64,000 nucleotides of DNA, from positions 124,001 to 188,000 of the forward strand of contig NZ_AUAS01000008.1 in assembly GCF_000428845.1 (NCBI RefSeq), read 5' to 3'. The translations under genes were made by a program, and so were the position numbers. Shown here in pieces: positions 35,001-43,678 of the stretch. The notes below the pieces were generated by a model that was not told the origin of the DNA, did not search any database, and worked only from the letters and a program-made list of their open reading frames with translations. This stretch comes from Dyadobacter alkalitolerans DSM 23607. GTDB taxonomy: Bacteria > Bacteroidota > Bacteroidia > Cytophagales > Spirosomataceae. How positions within the stretch are numbered: the stretch's first letter is position 1; each line of letters begins with the position of its first letter.

Positions 35001-37444
35001 GACGTTTGAGGACGTTTCTGAACACCGGCATGGCCGCCTCGGGCCAAAGGGCGTTGACGCTCGACGCGAACCGTTATTTTTCAGCAGGAAACATCAGCTA
35101 TCTGGACGGAACATTCAATATGGCCGCTTTTGATGTAGAAGATGTGGATGTAAGGTTGAATTTTAAATACAAAAATCACGGACAAAAGACCAATGCCAAC
35201 AACCGCGTCTGGATTCGTGGAGCAGACAGCGATCCCTGGATTGAAGCTTATGACCTGTTTGCAAACCAAAATTCTCCCCAGGACGGCTATAAAATGCCGC
35301 AGGGCATCGAGCTCAGCAAACTGCTGGCTTTGAATAACAAAAATTTCTCATCCAGTTTTCAGGTCCGCTGGGGCCAGTGGGGCAAGATCATCGCTGCCGA
35401 TTACATGACCGGGGCGGGTTATTCATTTGATGACATTATGCTTTATGTGGTTACGGACGACATTCAAACATTGGCTGTTACCCAGCCGGCAGCTGAGAAT
35501 TGCGGCCTAGGCAATGCTGAACAGATTGTTGCACAAATTCGCAACAGCTCAGCGAGGAACATTACCAACATTCCGGTTTACCTGCAACTGAACGATGGTT
35601 CCATTATCAGCGATACCATTGCTTCGCTAGCCAAGCGGACTACCATCGACTATACTTTCAATGATAAAGTAGATTTGTCAGCTTACGGCTGGCATGTGAT
35701 CAAGGTTTGGGCTGGTCTGGATACGGATAGTTACCGGTTGAATGATACGCTGACGGTGAAAATCCATAACGCGCCGGTGATCAGCGCTTATCCTTATCTC
35801 GAAAATTTTGAAAGCAATGACGGCCATTGGTATACCAAAGGAGTAAACAGCTCCTGGCAGCACGGAAAGCCTGTTTCTACGCAAATAAACACGGCTCCCA
35901 GCGGGAAGAATATTTGGAAAACCAACCTTGCAGGCACCAACAACGACCGGGAAGAATCTTATCTGATATCACCCTGCTTCAATGTTACCGGGCTGAATGC
36001 ACCCACATTGAGTTTCAGCGTGGCGCTCGATATGGAAGTTTGTGACCCCGTGCCGTGCGACATTGCTTACCTGGAATATTCGGGTGATGGCGGCGCATGG
36101 GCGAGGCTGGGGATTCAGGGGCAGGGCACAAGTTGGTATAACAAAACATACTCCGGAAAAGGGTCCTGGAGCATCCAGGATTTTGTAAGATGGCACGTGG
36201 CCACCATTCCGTTGCCCACGGGGTTTGCCAGTTTGAAGATACGCTTTGTTTTCAGTGCCGATAATTTCAATAACAGGGAAGGCATCGCTTTGGACGACAT
36301 CCATATTTATGACCAGGCCAATGGTATTTATGACGAAGCAAGCACGGGTTCACCCATTACGCAAAATGTTCCCGCCTCCAATAATTGGGTGCATTTTCTG
36401 AAAAACAATAAGCTTGTGGCGTCGGTTAATGCCAATGGGCAAAATATCGGCAATACGGATGTGCAGGTTTATGTGAACACTTCGGGCGTCAGACAGGCTA
36501 ATAGTAATTATTATCTGGATAAAAATTTTACAATCAAACCGCAAAATTCCAATCTGGCTGATTCGGCCGTGGTAAGGCTTTATTTCCTGGAAAGTGAGAC
36601 GCTGGCATTGGTAAATGCAACGGGCTGTAACACCTGTGACAAGCCGGCCAATGCTTATGAGTTGGGAATTTCGAAGTTTAAGAGCACGGACCTGTCCAAA
36701 GAGGATGGTAACATTGATAACAGTTTGGGTATCGGATGGACTTTTCACCCATCGGCTAATGTTAAGAAAGTGCCTTATGACAGAGGTTATTATGCTGAGA
36801 TGAAGGTAAAAATATTCTCTGAATTCTGGCTTGCCAAAAACTTCATCGGTTCCGGTGAAGCATTGCCTGTTTCGCTGATCAGCTTCTCGGCCAGGAAAAA
36901 AGATGCCGATGGTGATAAATCGGTTTTGCTCGAATGGGAGACTACTTCCGAAGAAAACTTTGACCATTTCGAGATTGAAGTAGCAGCTGGAAATGACGCC
37001 TACCGCCAGAATCAATTCGTGAAATTGGGTGAAATGATATCCCGCGGCGGTTTGAACGTGACACAGCGTTATGCATTTACAGACAAGCGTTCATCCCAAA
37101 CGGGTGTGCTTTATTATCGTGTAAAAATGGTGGACACGGACAAAAGTTACCAGTATTCGAGCGTTAGACCTGTGTTTTTTGATGATAAACCATCCTGGCA
37201 GGTTTACCCAAATCCTTCCACAGGTATGTTTTATGTCACTTATCAGGCCAATATGGGTGCGGAGGTGACCGTGAATGTATATGACAACGGCGGCCGTATG
37301 TACCAAAGCTCAAAATCGGCAGCAACGGGTTTTGTCCAAAAGCATAAAATGGACCTTACCGGCGCGGAATATGGTTCCGGGACTTATTTACTGGAAGTGG
37401 TGAGTGGAAAGGAAAAGCAGATCTTTCATGTTTTGAAGCATTAA
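32048..37444 (+). CDS. Large S8 subtilisin-like protease with T9SS sorting domain
   Basis: A 1798-residue secreted serine protease. Signal peptide ~1-23 (LALTSLSVTAQ). The catalytic part (~220-500) has an Asp in VVLGHGDDANP (~246), His in QHGMHTMGTMAGAG (~275) and Ser in GSGTSMSSPAISGG (~444). Beta-sandwich domains follow: a subtilase-type C-terminal domain (~515-650), fibronectin-like domains (~650-830), a CARDB-like part (~835-950), and two regions with a MAM/jelly-roll look (~955-1145 and ~1250-1425). The last ~85 residues are a type A T9SS signal (WQVYPNPSTGMFYV, GGRMYQSSKS, GTYLLEVVSGKEKQIFHVLK). It is thus exported through the outer membrane by type IX secretion and stays on the surface or is released. 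Single gene, 282-base upstream gap. Confidence 0.95.
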   Translation: MEWKKLYHTLSFLALTSLSVTAQNGKDYKVFLNSGSFTPEKNISANKQGANLRTTADGSRTFVVIQFESIPNNAERDELKKQGIELLDYIPNNAYTATVAGNSDKSALARMHGRAIFELTPEQKMQPVLAKGQLPVHAVRLPGTVDVWINYPRSFTYQEISSQLKAKGFEIISDQYKDYQVIALRIPDNRVKELAGQPFVQYVQAAPAQDKAFNNRSLVNGRAGLLHSTLPNGRKLTGKGVVLGHGDDANPMLHIDFNNRIINRAAIEAGQHGMHTMGTMAGAGIMNELYAGYAPKATIVSQSFSNIIAYSPQYVSDFGMVVTNNSYGGEINNCETYGIYDLYSRILDEQAFQLPNLQHVFSAGNSGGGTCSPYPLGFGNVISGYQTAKNVISVGNTTDGGAIASNSSVGPVRDGRIKPEIVALGSSVRSTIPTNLYTNGSGTSMSSPAISGGLALLYERFRQVNGGANPKNALMKALICNGATDRGNEGPDYKYGFGWMDLSRSVKMLEDKSYVSGAVEHQQTATHSIQVPAGTAQLKVMLYYNDPAAAVLSTQNLVNDLDLKVLDPSNNPALPRLLDPTPSKVNATATTGADHVNNVEQVTINNPAAGNYTISVNGHAVPQNPSQEYFVVYDFIPAATAITYPLGNERLKDGDALIISWNAPTDQQSTYTVQYSTNNGGSWTNIAVNLAAAIRQTTWTIPAGTITDQAKIKVIHKKNNNVVGESSTEAFTIVGIPALTLSSLQCEGYISLDWTAVPGATDYEIMLLKGEEMMPVGTTTQNKYVLSGMLKDSTYTMSVRARINGHPGRRGLAISRRPDSGTCAGTISDNDLKIESILTPAGSGRKNTSSELGNTIFVKIRIKNLDDVDFNGPVEVGYVLDGQAIPPQTISPFIEKGQTYDHTFSIGADLSQVRDYNLQVFIHGQPDLISANDTLTKSFRQLPNDQIALPFLDDIENLPIQTWVKSQTGLTGDGRYDFSSSTTAGRLRTFLNTGMAASGQRALTLDANRYFSAGNISYLDGTFNMAAFDVEDVDVRLNFKYKNHGQKTNANNRVWIRGADSDPWIEAYDLFANQNSPQDGYKMPQGIELSKLLALNNKNFSSSFQVRWGQWGKIIAADYMTGAGYSFDDIMLYVVTDDIQTLAVTQPAAENCGLGNAEQIVAQIRNSSARNITNIPVYLQLNDGSIISDTIASLAKRTTIDYTFNDKVDLSAYGWHVIKVWAGLDTDSYRLNDTLTVKIHNAPVISAYPYLENFESNDGHWYTKGVNSSWQHGKPVSTQINTAPSGKNIWKTNLAGTNNDREESYLISPCFNVTGLNAPTLSFSVALDMEVCDPVPCDIAYLEYSGDGGAWARLGIQGQGTSWYNKTYSGKGSWSIQDFVRWHVATIPLPTGFASLKIRFVFSADNFNNREGIALDDIHIYDQANGIYDEASTGSPITQNVPASNNWVHFLKNNKLVASVNANGQNIGNTDVQVYVNTSGVRQANSNYYLDKNFTIKPQNSNLADSAVVRLYFLESETLALVNATGCNTCDKPANAYELGISKFKSTDLSKEDGNIDNSLGIGWTFHPSANVKKVPYDRGYYAEMKVKIFSEFWLAKNFIGSGEALPVSLISFSARKKDADGDKSVLLEWETTSEENFDHFEIEVAAGNDAYRQNQFVKLGEMISRGGLNVTQRYAFTDKRSSQTGVLYYRVKMVDTDKSYQYSSVRPVFFDDKPSWQVYPNPSTGMFYVTYQANMGAEVTVNVYDNGGRMYQSSKSAATGFVQKHKMDLTGAEYGSGTYLLEVVSGKEKQIFHVLKH

Positions 37445-37486
37445 AGCGGTTAAATTTGCGCAAAAGTGTTTTTCTTAATGATTGCC

Positions 37487-38470
37487 ATGCATAAAATAAT
37501 ACTGATATTTTGTCTTTTAACTTGTTCCCACGTGTATTCTCAAACAGGAAGCCGGCTCCCCAAAACATTAATTCTGGATACGGACATCGGCCCGGATTAT
37601 GACGATGTGGGCGCCATGGCGGTTATGCATGCCTTGGCAGACAAGGGGGAAGTAAGGCCATTGGCGGTGATCGCTTCCAATAAAAATGAATATGTAGTGC
37701 CTACGATCGACTTGATCAATACATATTTTGGACGACCCGAACTGCCAACCGGAGCGCCGAAAGGAGCGGGAGCGCCAGCCTTTGGCGCTACGCAAAAATG
37801 GCCCGAAATGCTGGTCGAAAAGTATCCACACAAGATCAAAAGTACAGCCGACGCAGAAGATGCGGTAACGGTTTATCGTAAAATTTTAGCCAAACAACCG
37901 GATCAGAGCGTAACTATCGTCACCATTGGTTTTTTAACAAACCTGGCAAATCTGCTTGATTCGAAGCCCGATGCACATTCTCCCTTGTCGGGACTGGGCC
38001 TGGTTAAGAAGAAAGTAAGCGGCCTTGTGAGCATGGCCGGTAAATTCCCGGCAGGACGCGAATACAATGTATATGCAGACTCACTCGCCTCTCAGAAGGT
38101 TTTCACGGAATGGCCCACGGAAATCATTTTCAGCGGTTTTGAAATAGGGCAGGAGATCCGGACCGGTGTGAATGTGATTGCAAATGAAAGGTTAAAAGGC
38201 CCCGTTAAAGATGCTTACCAAATGGCCATGTCCAAAAGCAAGGAGGATGCCGATGGCCGCCAGAGCTGGGACCAGACTGCCGTGCTCGTCGGCGTGCGTG
38301 GTGTACAGCCTTATTTTGGACTAAAACGCGGGAAGATCGTCATCACAGACGGGAACAACTCCTGGCAGGACGACCCCATGGGCCCGCACGCTTACCTTAC
38401 ACCCGGCATGCCAACTGCCCAGCTCACTGCATTGATCGAAGGATTAATGATGTGGGAAGGTAAAAAATAG
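37487..38470 (+). CDS. Secreted nucleoside hydrolase (IUNH-like)
   Basis: A 327-residue protein with a signal peptide (MHKIILIFCLLTCSHVYS). The calcium-binding Asp cluster of nucleoside hydrolases is visible (TLILDTDIGPDYDDVGAMAV), followed by VTIVTIGFLTNLANLL and a late Asp region (GRQSWDQTAVLVGVRG). It splits ribonucleosides or related N-glycosides into base and sugar. Export to the periplasm is unlike the cytoplasmic E. coli enzymes but usual in this phylum. The ATG at 37478 or 37466 could be the true start. It may be read from the 32-kb protease gene, 42 bases upstream, or form a unit with the GH20 gene 145 bases downstream. Confidence 0.92.
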   Translation: MHKIILIFCLLTCSHVYSQTGSRLPKTLILDTDIGPDYDDVGAMAVMHALADKGEVRPLAVIASNKNEYVVPTIDLINTYFGRPELPTGAPKGAGAPAFGATQKWPEMLVEKYPHKIKSTADAEDAVTVYRKILAKQPDQSVTIVTIGFLTNLANLLDSKPDAHSPLSGLGLVKKKVSGLVSMAGKFPAGREYNVYADSLASQKVFTEWPTEIIFSGFEIGQEIRTGVNVIANERLKGPVKDAYQMAMSKSKEDADGRQSWDQTAVLVGVRGVQPYFGLKRGKIVITDGNNSWQDDPMGPHAYLTPGMPTAQLTALIEGLMMWEGKK

Positions 38471-38615
38471 GTCCGTTGGCGGACCAGGATCACTGCGGCA
38501 ATTGCTGAAAGAAATACTAGTATATTTTCCTAAGTTATCAGTAATATTAATGCTGTAATCCGGCTTGCCTGCATAGCAGCCGTTGAACTCATAAAATCTT
38601 TGTATTTCTGACCCA

Positions 38616-41222
38616 ATGAAGAGAATATTCCTTTATCAGCTTGTTGCATTTTATTTTCTTGTTCTGGCCGGCTGTTCGCGCAGCGGTGACGTTACCAAAG
38701 AGCAGGCGCAAAAGATCGGTATTTCGTGGAAGCTCATTACCAATTTTATAGAGCCAGCGCATAGTTTCGACGCCAAATTCACCCTTAGAAATGGCAGCGA
38801 TTTTACACTCGACGGCACCAACTGGGCATTGTTTTTCAATATGTCGCCTCGGCCGATCCAGCGCAATAAAACGCCGCAGCCGGCTATCATTGAGCATTTG
38901 AATGGGGATTGGTACAAAATGGTGCCTGGTAAGGATTTCAAGCTTGCCCCGGGTGACTCGATCATTGTTAATTATACCGGAACAGAAGGCGTCATTAAAG
39001 AAACAGATGCGCCGATGGGCTTGTATTTTGTTTTTTATGACAACGAAGGCAAAGAGAAGGAGATCGTGCAGGTTGCAGATTTCAAGGTTGAACCGTTTGT
39101 TGCCAAAGAGCAGATCCTGAGAGGAAAAGATGATCTTGTGCCGCTTCCAACGGCGGAGCAGCGTTATAAAGACAACCTCAAATTCACTAAGCTTGGCGCA
39201 GAGCAGCTTTTGAAGATCATTCCGTCTCCGGTAAAAATGAGTGCCGGCACTGAGACATTTACATTAGATAGTAAAGCCAATGTATTTTACCAGAAAGGTC
39301 TTGAAAAGGAAGCCAAATATCTGATTGAAAAACTAAAAACAGTTACCGGAACAGATTTCCCGATCCGCGAGGGACTGCCGACTGCTACAACCGCTGAGGC
39401 TCCGTCTATTGTCTTAAACACGGGAAGTGTATCTGTAAACGGCATTGCGAAGGAAGCGTATAAGCTAGGCGTTAATGCAAGCGGCGTAAATATTACGGGC
39501 AGTGATGCGGCAGGGGTTTTCTATGGAATTCAGAGTCTGTTGCAGCTTGTACCAACGGAATCTTACCAAAAACCGGCCCCGGCTATCTTGTTAGGGCATG
39601 TTCAGGTTGAGGATGCACCACGTTTTCATTTCAGAAGCATGCATTTGGACGTGGGCAGGAATTTCCAGACAAAAGAATCTATAAAGCGCGTGCTGGATCT
39701 GCTGGCGTCATATAAAGTCAATCACTTTTTATTTTATACAACCGAGGATGAAGGCTGGCGCGTTGAAATTGATGGGTTACCGGAGCTTACGGATGTAGGC
39801 GCGCACCGTGCGCATATGTCAGGAATCGGTGCTCCGGCATTGCATCCAAGTTACGGATCGGGGCCGGTGGCAAATGATGAGGGTAAATATGGTAGCGGTT
39901 ATTACACCCGTGCCGATTTTATTGAAATACTTAAATATGCAAACGCCAGGCACATTAAGGTGATCCCGGAAGTGAATTTCCCTGGTCACGCACTGGCAGC
40001 GATCAAGTCAATGGAAGCGCGCTATGAACGTTTGATGAAGGAAGGAAAAGAAAAAGAAGCGAACGAATACCGGTTGATTGACCCGGAAGACAAGTCCGTT
40101 TACCTTTCGGCGCAGGCTTATAAGAACAATACCGTAAGTGTTGCCCGGGAATCCACTTACCATTTCTTTGAAAAAGTGGTGGATGAATTTGCTAAAATGT
40201 ACAAAGAGGCGGGTTTGACGATGGATACTTTCCATACGGGCGGTGATGAGGTGGCCGAAGGCGCCTGGACCAAGTCGCCTATGGCCATTAAATTGAAGGC
40301 TGAAAATCCGGAGATCAAAGAATTCCGCGACCTGCAAACTTACTTTTTCAGAAAACTGCTGCCAAGACTGGAAAAGCGCAACCTCAAAGTGCATGGCTGG
40401 GAGGAAGTTGCCCTTACCAAAACCAATGCAGGCATTTACAATGCTAACCCTGAATTCGTGGGCCATCCTGTGGTTCCTTATGTTTGGAACAATGTATATG
40501 ATGTGGATTTGGGTAACCGCCTCGCGAATGCCGGATATCAGGTTGTACTTTGCAATGTGACGAATTTTTACTTCGATATGTCTTACAACAACGACCCGAA
40601 AGAGCCTGGCTTGTATTGGGGAGGATTTGTAGATACACGTGATAACTGGGCATTTGCACCATTCAATATGTTCCGCACAACGGAGCAGACGGCTTTGGGC
40701 AAGCCTATGAAAGAGGAATTCGTAGGTAAGCAGCAGCTGAAACCAGAGGCGCGGAAAAATATCATCGGAATAGAAGCGCAGCTTTGGTGCGAGACGGTGA
40801 AAGGCCGTGATATGATGGAATATTCTATTTTACCAAAACTGATGGGTTTTGCAGAAAGCGCCTGGGCAGCGGAACGCAAGTGGGAGAATGTGGCCGACGA
40901 CGCAGCCCGGGAAAAAATGATCGATGAAGGCTGGAATGTTTTTGCTAACAGCATTGCACAGCGGCACATGCCAAGAATGAGCTTTTTGAACGGAGGTTAT
41001 AATTACAGGCTTCCTATGCCGGGCGCTGTGGTGGAAAGCGGCATGCTGAAAGCCAATGTTGAGCTTCCCGGCCTTGCTATACGCTACACCACGGATGGTT
41101 CGGAGCCTACTGCAAAATCGCCGGTTTATGAAGCGCCGGTAAAAGCATCCGGAACGATCAAGCTGAAAAGCTTTGATATGGCTGGTAAAGCGAGCCGCAC
41201 GAGCGTAGTTACCGCGCAGTAA
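38616..41222 (+). CDS. GH20 beta-N-acetylhexosaminidase, lipoprotein
   Basis: An 868-residue secreted lipoprotein (YFLVLAGCSRSG, Cys ~20). Order: an N-terminal beta domain (~25-180, like the chitobiase N-terminal carbohydrate-binding part), a GH20b domain (~205-340), the catalytic barrel (~345-730) and a C-terminal chitobiase domain (~790-868, RYTTDGSEPTAKSPVYEAP). The catalytic pair is D544-E545 in HTGGDEVAEGAW. FHFRSMHLDVGRNFQ and VIPEVNFPGHALAAIKSMEA are further family motifs. It removes terminal GlcNAc/GalNAc from chitin fragments or glycans. Followed by a FucP-type permease (37 bases) and a XylR-like regulator (9 bases), so it is part of a small hexosamine operon. Confidence 0.97.
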   Translation: MKRIFLYQLVAFYFLVLAGCSRSGDVTKEQAQKIGISWKLITNFIEPAHSFDAKFTLRNGSDFTLDGTNWALFFNMSPRPIQRNKTPQPAIIEHLNGDWYKMVPGKDFKLAPGDSIIVNYTGTEGVIKETDAPMGLYFVFYDNEGKEKEIVQVADFKVEPFVAKEQILRGKDDLVPLPTAEQRYKDNLKFTKLGAEQLLKIIPSPVKMSAGTETFTLDSKANVFYQKGLEKEAKYLIEKLKTVTGTDFPIREGLPTATTAEAPSIVLNTGSVSVNGIAKEAYKLGVNASGVNITGSDAAGVFYGIQSLLQLVPTESYQKPAPAILLGHVQVEDAPRFHFRSMHLDVGRNFQTKESIKRVLDLLASYKVNHFLFYTTEDEGWRVEIDGLPELTDVGAHRAHMSGIGAPALHPSYGSGPVANDEGKYGSGYYTRADFIEILKYANARHIKVIPEVNFPGHALAAIKSMEARYERLMKEGKEKEANEYRLIDPEDKSVYLSAQAYKNNTVSVARESTYHFFEKVVDEFAKMYKEAGLTMDTFHTGGDEVAEGAWTKSPMAIKLKAENPEIKEFRDLQTYFFRKLLPRLEKRNLKVHGWEEVALTKTNAGIYNANPEFVGHPVVPYVWNNVYDVDLGNRLANAGYQVVLCNVTNFYFDMSYNNDPKEPGLYWGGFVDTRDNWAFAPFNMFRTTEQTALGKPMKEEFVGKQQLKPEARKNIIGIEAQLWCETVKGRDMMEYSILPKLMGFAESAWAAERKWENVADDAAREKMIDEGWNVFANSIAQRHMPRMSFLNGGYNYRLPMPGAVVESGMLKANVELPGLAIRYTTDGSEPTAKSPVYEAPVKASGTIKLKSFDMAGKASRTSVVTAQ

Positions 41223-41259
41223 GCACGTCACAAATAGTGGATAGTAAGCCCGAACCCTC

Positions 41260-42507
41260 ATGCAAAGGAATATTTTTATTGTTATCCTGATCCTGCTGAT
41301 ATTTTTTGTCATCTCTTTTTTGACCAATATCCTGGGGCCCATTATCCCGGATATTGTCAAGAGTTTCAGCCTGAGCATTGGCCTTGCGGGGTTTCTTCCT
41401 TTTGCTTTTTTTGTGGCCTATGGGGTTATGTCAATCCCCGCGGGCCTCATGGTTGAGAAATATGGAGAAAAGCCAGTGTTACTGCTGGCTTTTTTTCTTG
41501 CTTTTTTAGGAGCGCTGTTATTTGCTATTATTCCAGGCTTTGCCATTGCATTAGGCTCTCTTTTTCTGATCGGGATTGGAATGGCCATGCTGCAAGTGGT
41601 CATTAACCCCTTGTTGCGGGTTGCAGGAGGCGAAGAGAAATTTGCATTCTTTTCGGTCCTGGCGCAGCTTTTCTTCGGCGGGGCGTCATTCCTGAGCCCT
41701 ATGCTTTACAGTTATCTGGTGCTAAATGTGCATTCAGGCAGTTCCGGTTTTTTAATTGATACATTAAATAATCTTGTCCCTGAAAACCTTAAATGGGTTT
41801 CCCTGTATTGGGTCTTCGCCGTCATAGCATTGTTAATGGTGGTTGTGATTTCATTGGTGAAATTTCCCAAAGTGGACCTGCTGGAAGACGAGCGTATGGA
41901 TGTGGGACATTCATTTAAAGAACTGGTGGCGAACAAATCAGTCTGGCTGTTCTTTTTGGGCATTTTTGCATATGTAGGAACCGAGCAGGGCATTGCTAAC
42001 TGGATCTCTCAATTTTTACAAACCTATCACAATGTTGATCCCGCTACTAGCGGCGCGACGGTGATTTCCTATTTCTGGGGATTGCTTACCATCGGGTGTT
42101 TTCTGGGATTGATTTTATTAAAAATATTCGATAGCCGCAAAGTGCTGGTTGTCTTCACTTCCGGAGCAATTTTATCATTGGCTTTTGCATTATTTGGTCC
42201 CAAAGCGATTGCTATGAACGCGTTTCCGATCACCGGTTTCTTTGCCTCGGTCATGTATTCAGTGATTTTTTCGCTTGCGCTGAATTCCGTTCCGAGGCAT
42301 CACGGAACATTCTCCGGAATTTTGTGTGCCGGCATTGCGGGCGGGGCGGTTGTGCCTTTGATCGTTGGCGGGCTGGGGGAGTTGTTTGGTTTACAAATGG
42401 CCATGCTATTCCTTTTTGTGCCGCTGACTTACATTTTCAGCATTGGCATCTGGGCCAAACCACTGGTCAACAATGATACGATTTCGAGCATTAAGGACAT
42501 CTTCTGA
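41260..42507 (+). CDS. MFS sugar permease, FucP/NagP-like
   Basis: A 415-residue inner-membrane protein with about 12 hydrophobic segments. The style is that of the fucose:H+ symporter group (GLMVEKYGEKPVLLLAFFLA, VVINPLLRVAGGEEKFAFFS, FLSPMLYSYL), which in this phylum imports fucose, glucose or N-acetylglucosamine. Being placed directly after the hexosaminidase gene makes GlcNAc or chitobiose uptake most likely (inference). It has no outer-membrane partner in the window. Confidence 0.92.
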   Translation: MQRNIFIVILILLIFFVISFLTNILGPIIPDIVKSFSLSIGLAGFLPFAFFVAYGVMSIPAGLMVEKYGEKPVLLLAFFLAFLGALLFAIIPGFAIALGSLFLIGIGMAMLQVVINPLLRVAGGEEKFAFFSVLAQLFFGGASFLSPMLYSYLVLNVHSGSSGFLIDTLNNLVPENLKWVSLYWVFAVIALLMVVVISLVKFPKVDLLEDERMDVGHSFKELVANKSVWLFFLGIFAYVGTEQGIANWISQFLQTYHNVDPATSGATVISYFWGLLTIGCFLGLILLKIFDSRKVLVVFTSGAILSLAFALFGPKAIAMNAFPITGFFASVMYSVIFSLALNSVPRHHGTFSGILCAGIAGGAVVPLIVGGLGELFGLQMAMLFLFVPLTYIFSIGIWAKPLVNNDTISSIKDIF

Positions 42508-42516
42508 TCATGCCTG

Positions 42517-43677
42517 ATGTATAAAATAATCCTTCTCCTTGACTTCGCCGAAGAGTACAGCAAGAGCCTGATGAAGGGGATCAACACTTATTCGAAGGAA
42601 TTCGGGCCATGGATCTTTTGCCGGATGCCTCTTTTTCACAGGGAAACAGTGGGAATCGACGGGATTTTGAAATGGGCGCTGGAATGGAAAGCCGATGGCA
42701 TCGTGGGGCAGCTTTATAATAAGGACATTGAAAAAATAGTGCAGGCAGGGATTCCGGTTATAGCGCAGGATTTCAAAGAGCGTTTTGCCGAAATTCCCAA
42801 CGTCACCGGAGGCTATCACGAAGCCGGGCAGCTGGGCGCCGATTATTTTCTCAAAAAAGGTTTTACCAACTTCGCTTTTTACGGGTTCAACGACATTGTG
42901 TGGTCGAGAGAAAGGGCTGAGGGCTTTGAGGAAAGGTTGAAAAAACGCGGGCATAAGGTTCATTATTTTGAGCACAAAAAGGCGCGTTCCACGGAGCTTT
43001 GGTATTATAAGCCCAGCTCGCTGAGCCGCTGGCTGAAATCACTACCGAAGCCCATCGGCCTCATGACCTGCGACGATAATCAGGGACAGCACATTACCGA
43101 GGCCTGTCGGCAATTGGGAATCCGCATTCCCGAAGAAGTTGCCGTTTTGGGTGTGGATAATGACGAAATGATCTGCGATCTATCAGATCCCCCACTGTCG
43201 AGCATTGCATTGGATGCAGAAAAAGGCGGTTATGATGCTGCCAAATTGCTCGATCACATGATCAAGCATGGCACTGCTCATTATTATGATATCATTGTAA
43301 AGCCGGTTCAGGTTATTACGAGGCATTCCACGGATATTTATGCTACCAACGATGACCATATCGCGTCATCATTAAAATACATCCATCAGAACATTGATAA
43401 AAACCTGCATGTCGATGAAGTCGTCAAGCAGGTTCCGTTGTCCCGCCGTGCGCTGGAAAAGCGCTTTCTTGAAATCACCGGTTACCCCATTTACAAGTAC
43501 ATTTTCAACCTGCGCATTGAGAAATTTACCCAAAAACTGCTCGATACGGACATGTCGGTTTTTGAAATTGCGCTGGATATGGGGCTTACAGACAGCAAAA
43601 ATATAGCCCGCCAATTCAGGCAGGCTAAGGGGTGTAGTCCAAGTGTTTACAGAAACAGATATGTTGCGGGCAAATAG
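42517..43677 (+). CDS. XylR-like regulator: LacI-type sensor plus AraC DNA-binding domain
   Basis: A 386-residue cytoplasmic regulator. Residues ~1-275 form a periplasmic-binding-protein-like sensor (IILLLDFAEEYSKSLMKGI, GIPVIAQDFKE, IGLMTCDDNQGQHITEACRQ, VAVLGVDNDEMICDLSDPP), and residues ~280-385 are an AraC helix-turn-helix domain (HVDEVVKQVPLSRRALEKRF, LDMGLTDSKNIARQFRQAK). This is the XylR architecture, here probably sensing a hexosamine or its oligomer. Nine bases after the permease gene, so it is co-transcribed with it and would regulate its own operon. One base separates its end from the convergent M13 peptidase gene. Confidence 0.93.
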   Translation: MYKIILLLDFAEEYSKSLMKGINTYSKEFGPWIFCRMPLFHRETVGIDGILKWALEWKADGIVGQLYNKDIEKIVQAGIPVIAQDFKERFAEIPNVTGGYHEAGQLGADYFLKKGFTNFAFYGFNDIVWSRERAEGFEERLKKRGHKVHYFEHKKARSTELWYYKPSSLSRWLKSLPKPIGLMTCDDNQGQHITEACRQLGIRIPEEVAVLGVDNDEMICDLSDPPLSSIALDAEKGGYDAAKLLDHMIKHGTAHYYDIIVKPVQVITRHSTDIYATNDDHIASSLKYIHQNIDKNLHVDEVVKQVPLSRRALEKRFLEITGYPIYKYIFNLRIEKFTQKLLDTDMSVFEIALDMGLTDSKNIARQFRQAKGCSPSVYRNRYVAGK

Positions 43678-43678
43678 C

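Noticed and set aside
36350..37015. 221-codon open frame on the minus strand
   Set aside because: Antisense to the T9SS protease gene, with no family motif.
38470..38485. Small hairpin GGTCCG-TTGG-CGGACC after the nucleoside hydrolase gene
   Set aside because: Only six base pairs and no T-run follows, so it is not a convincing terminator.
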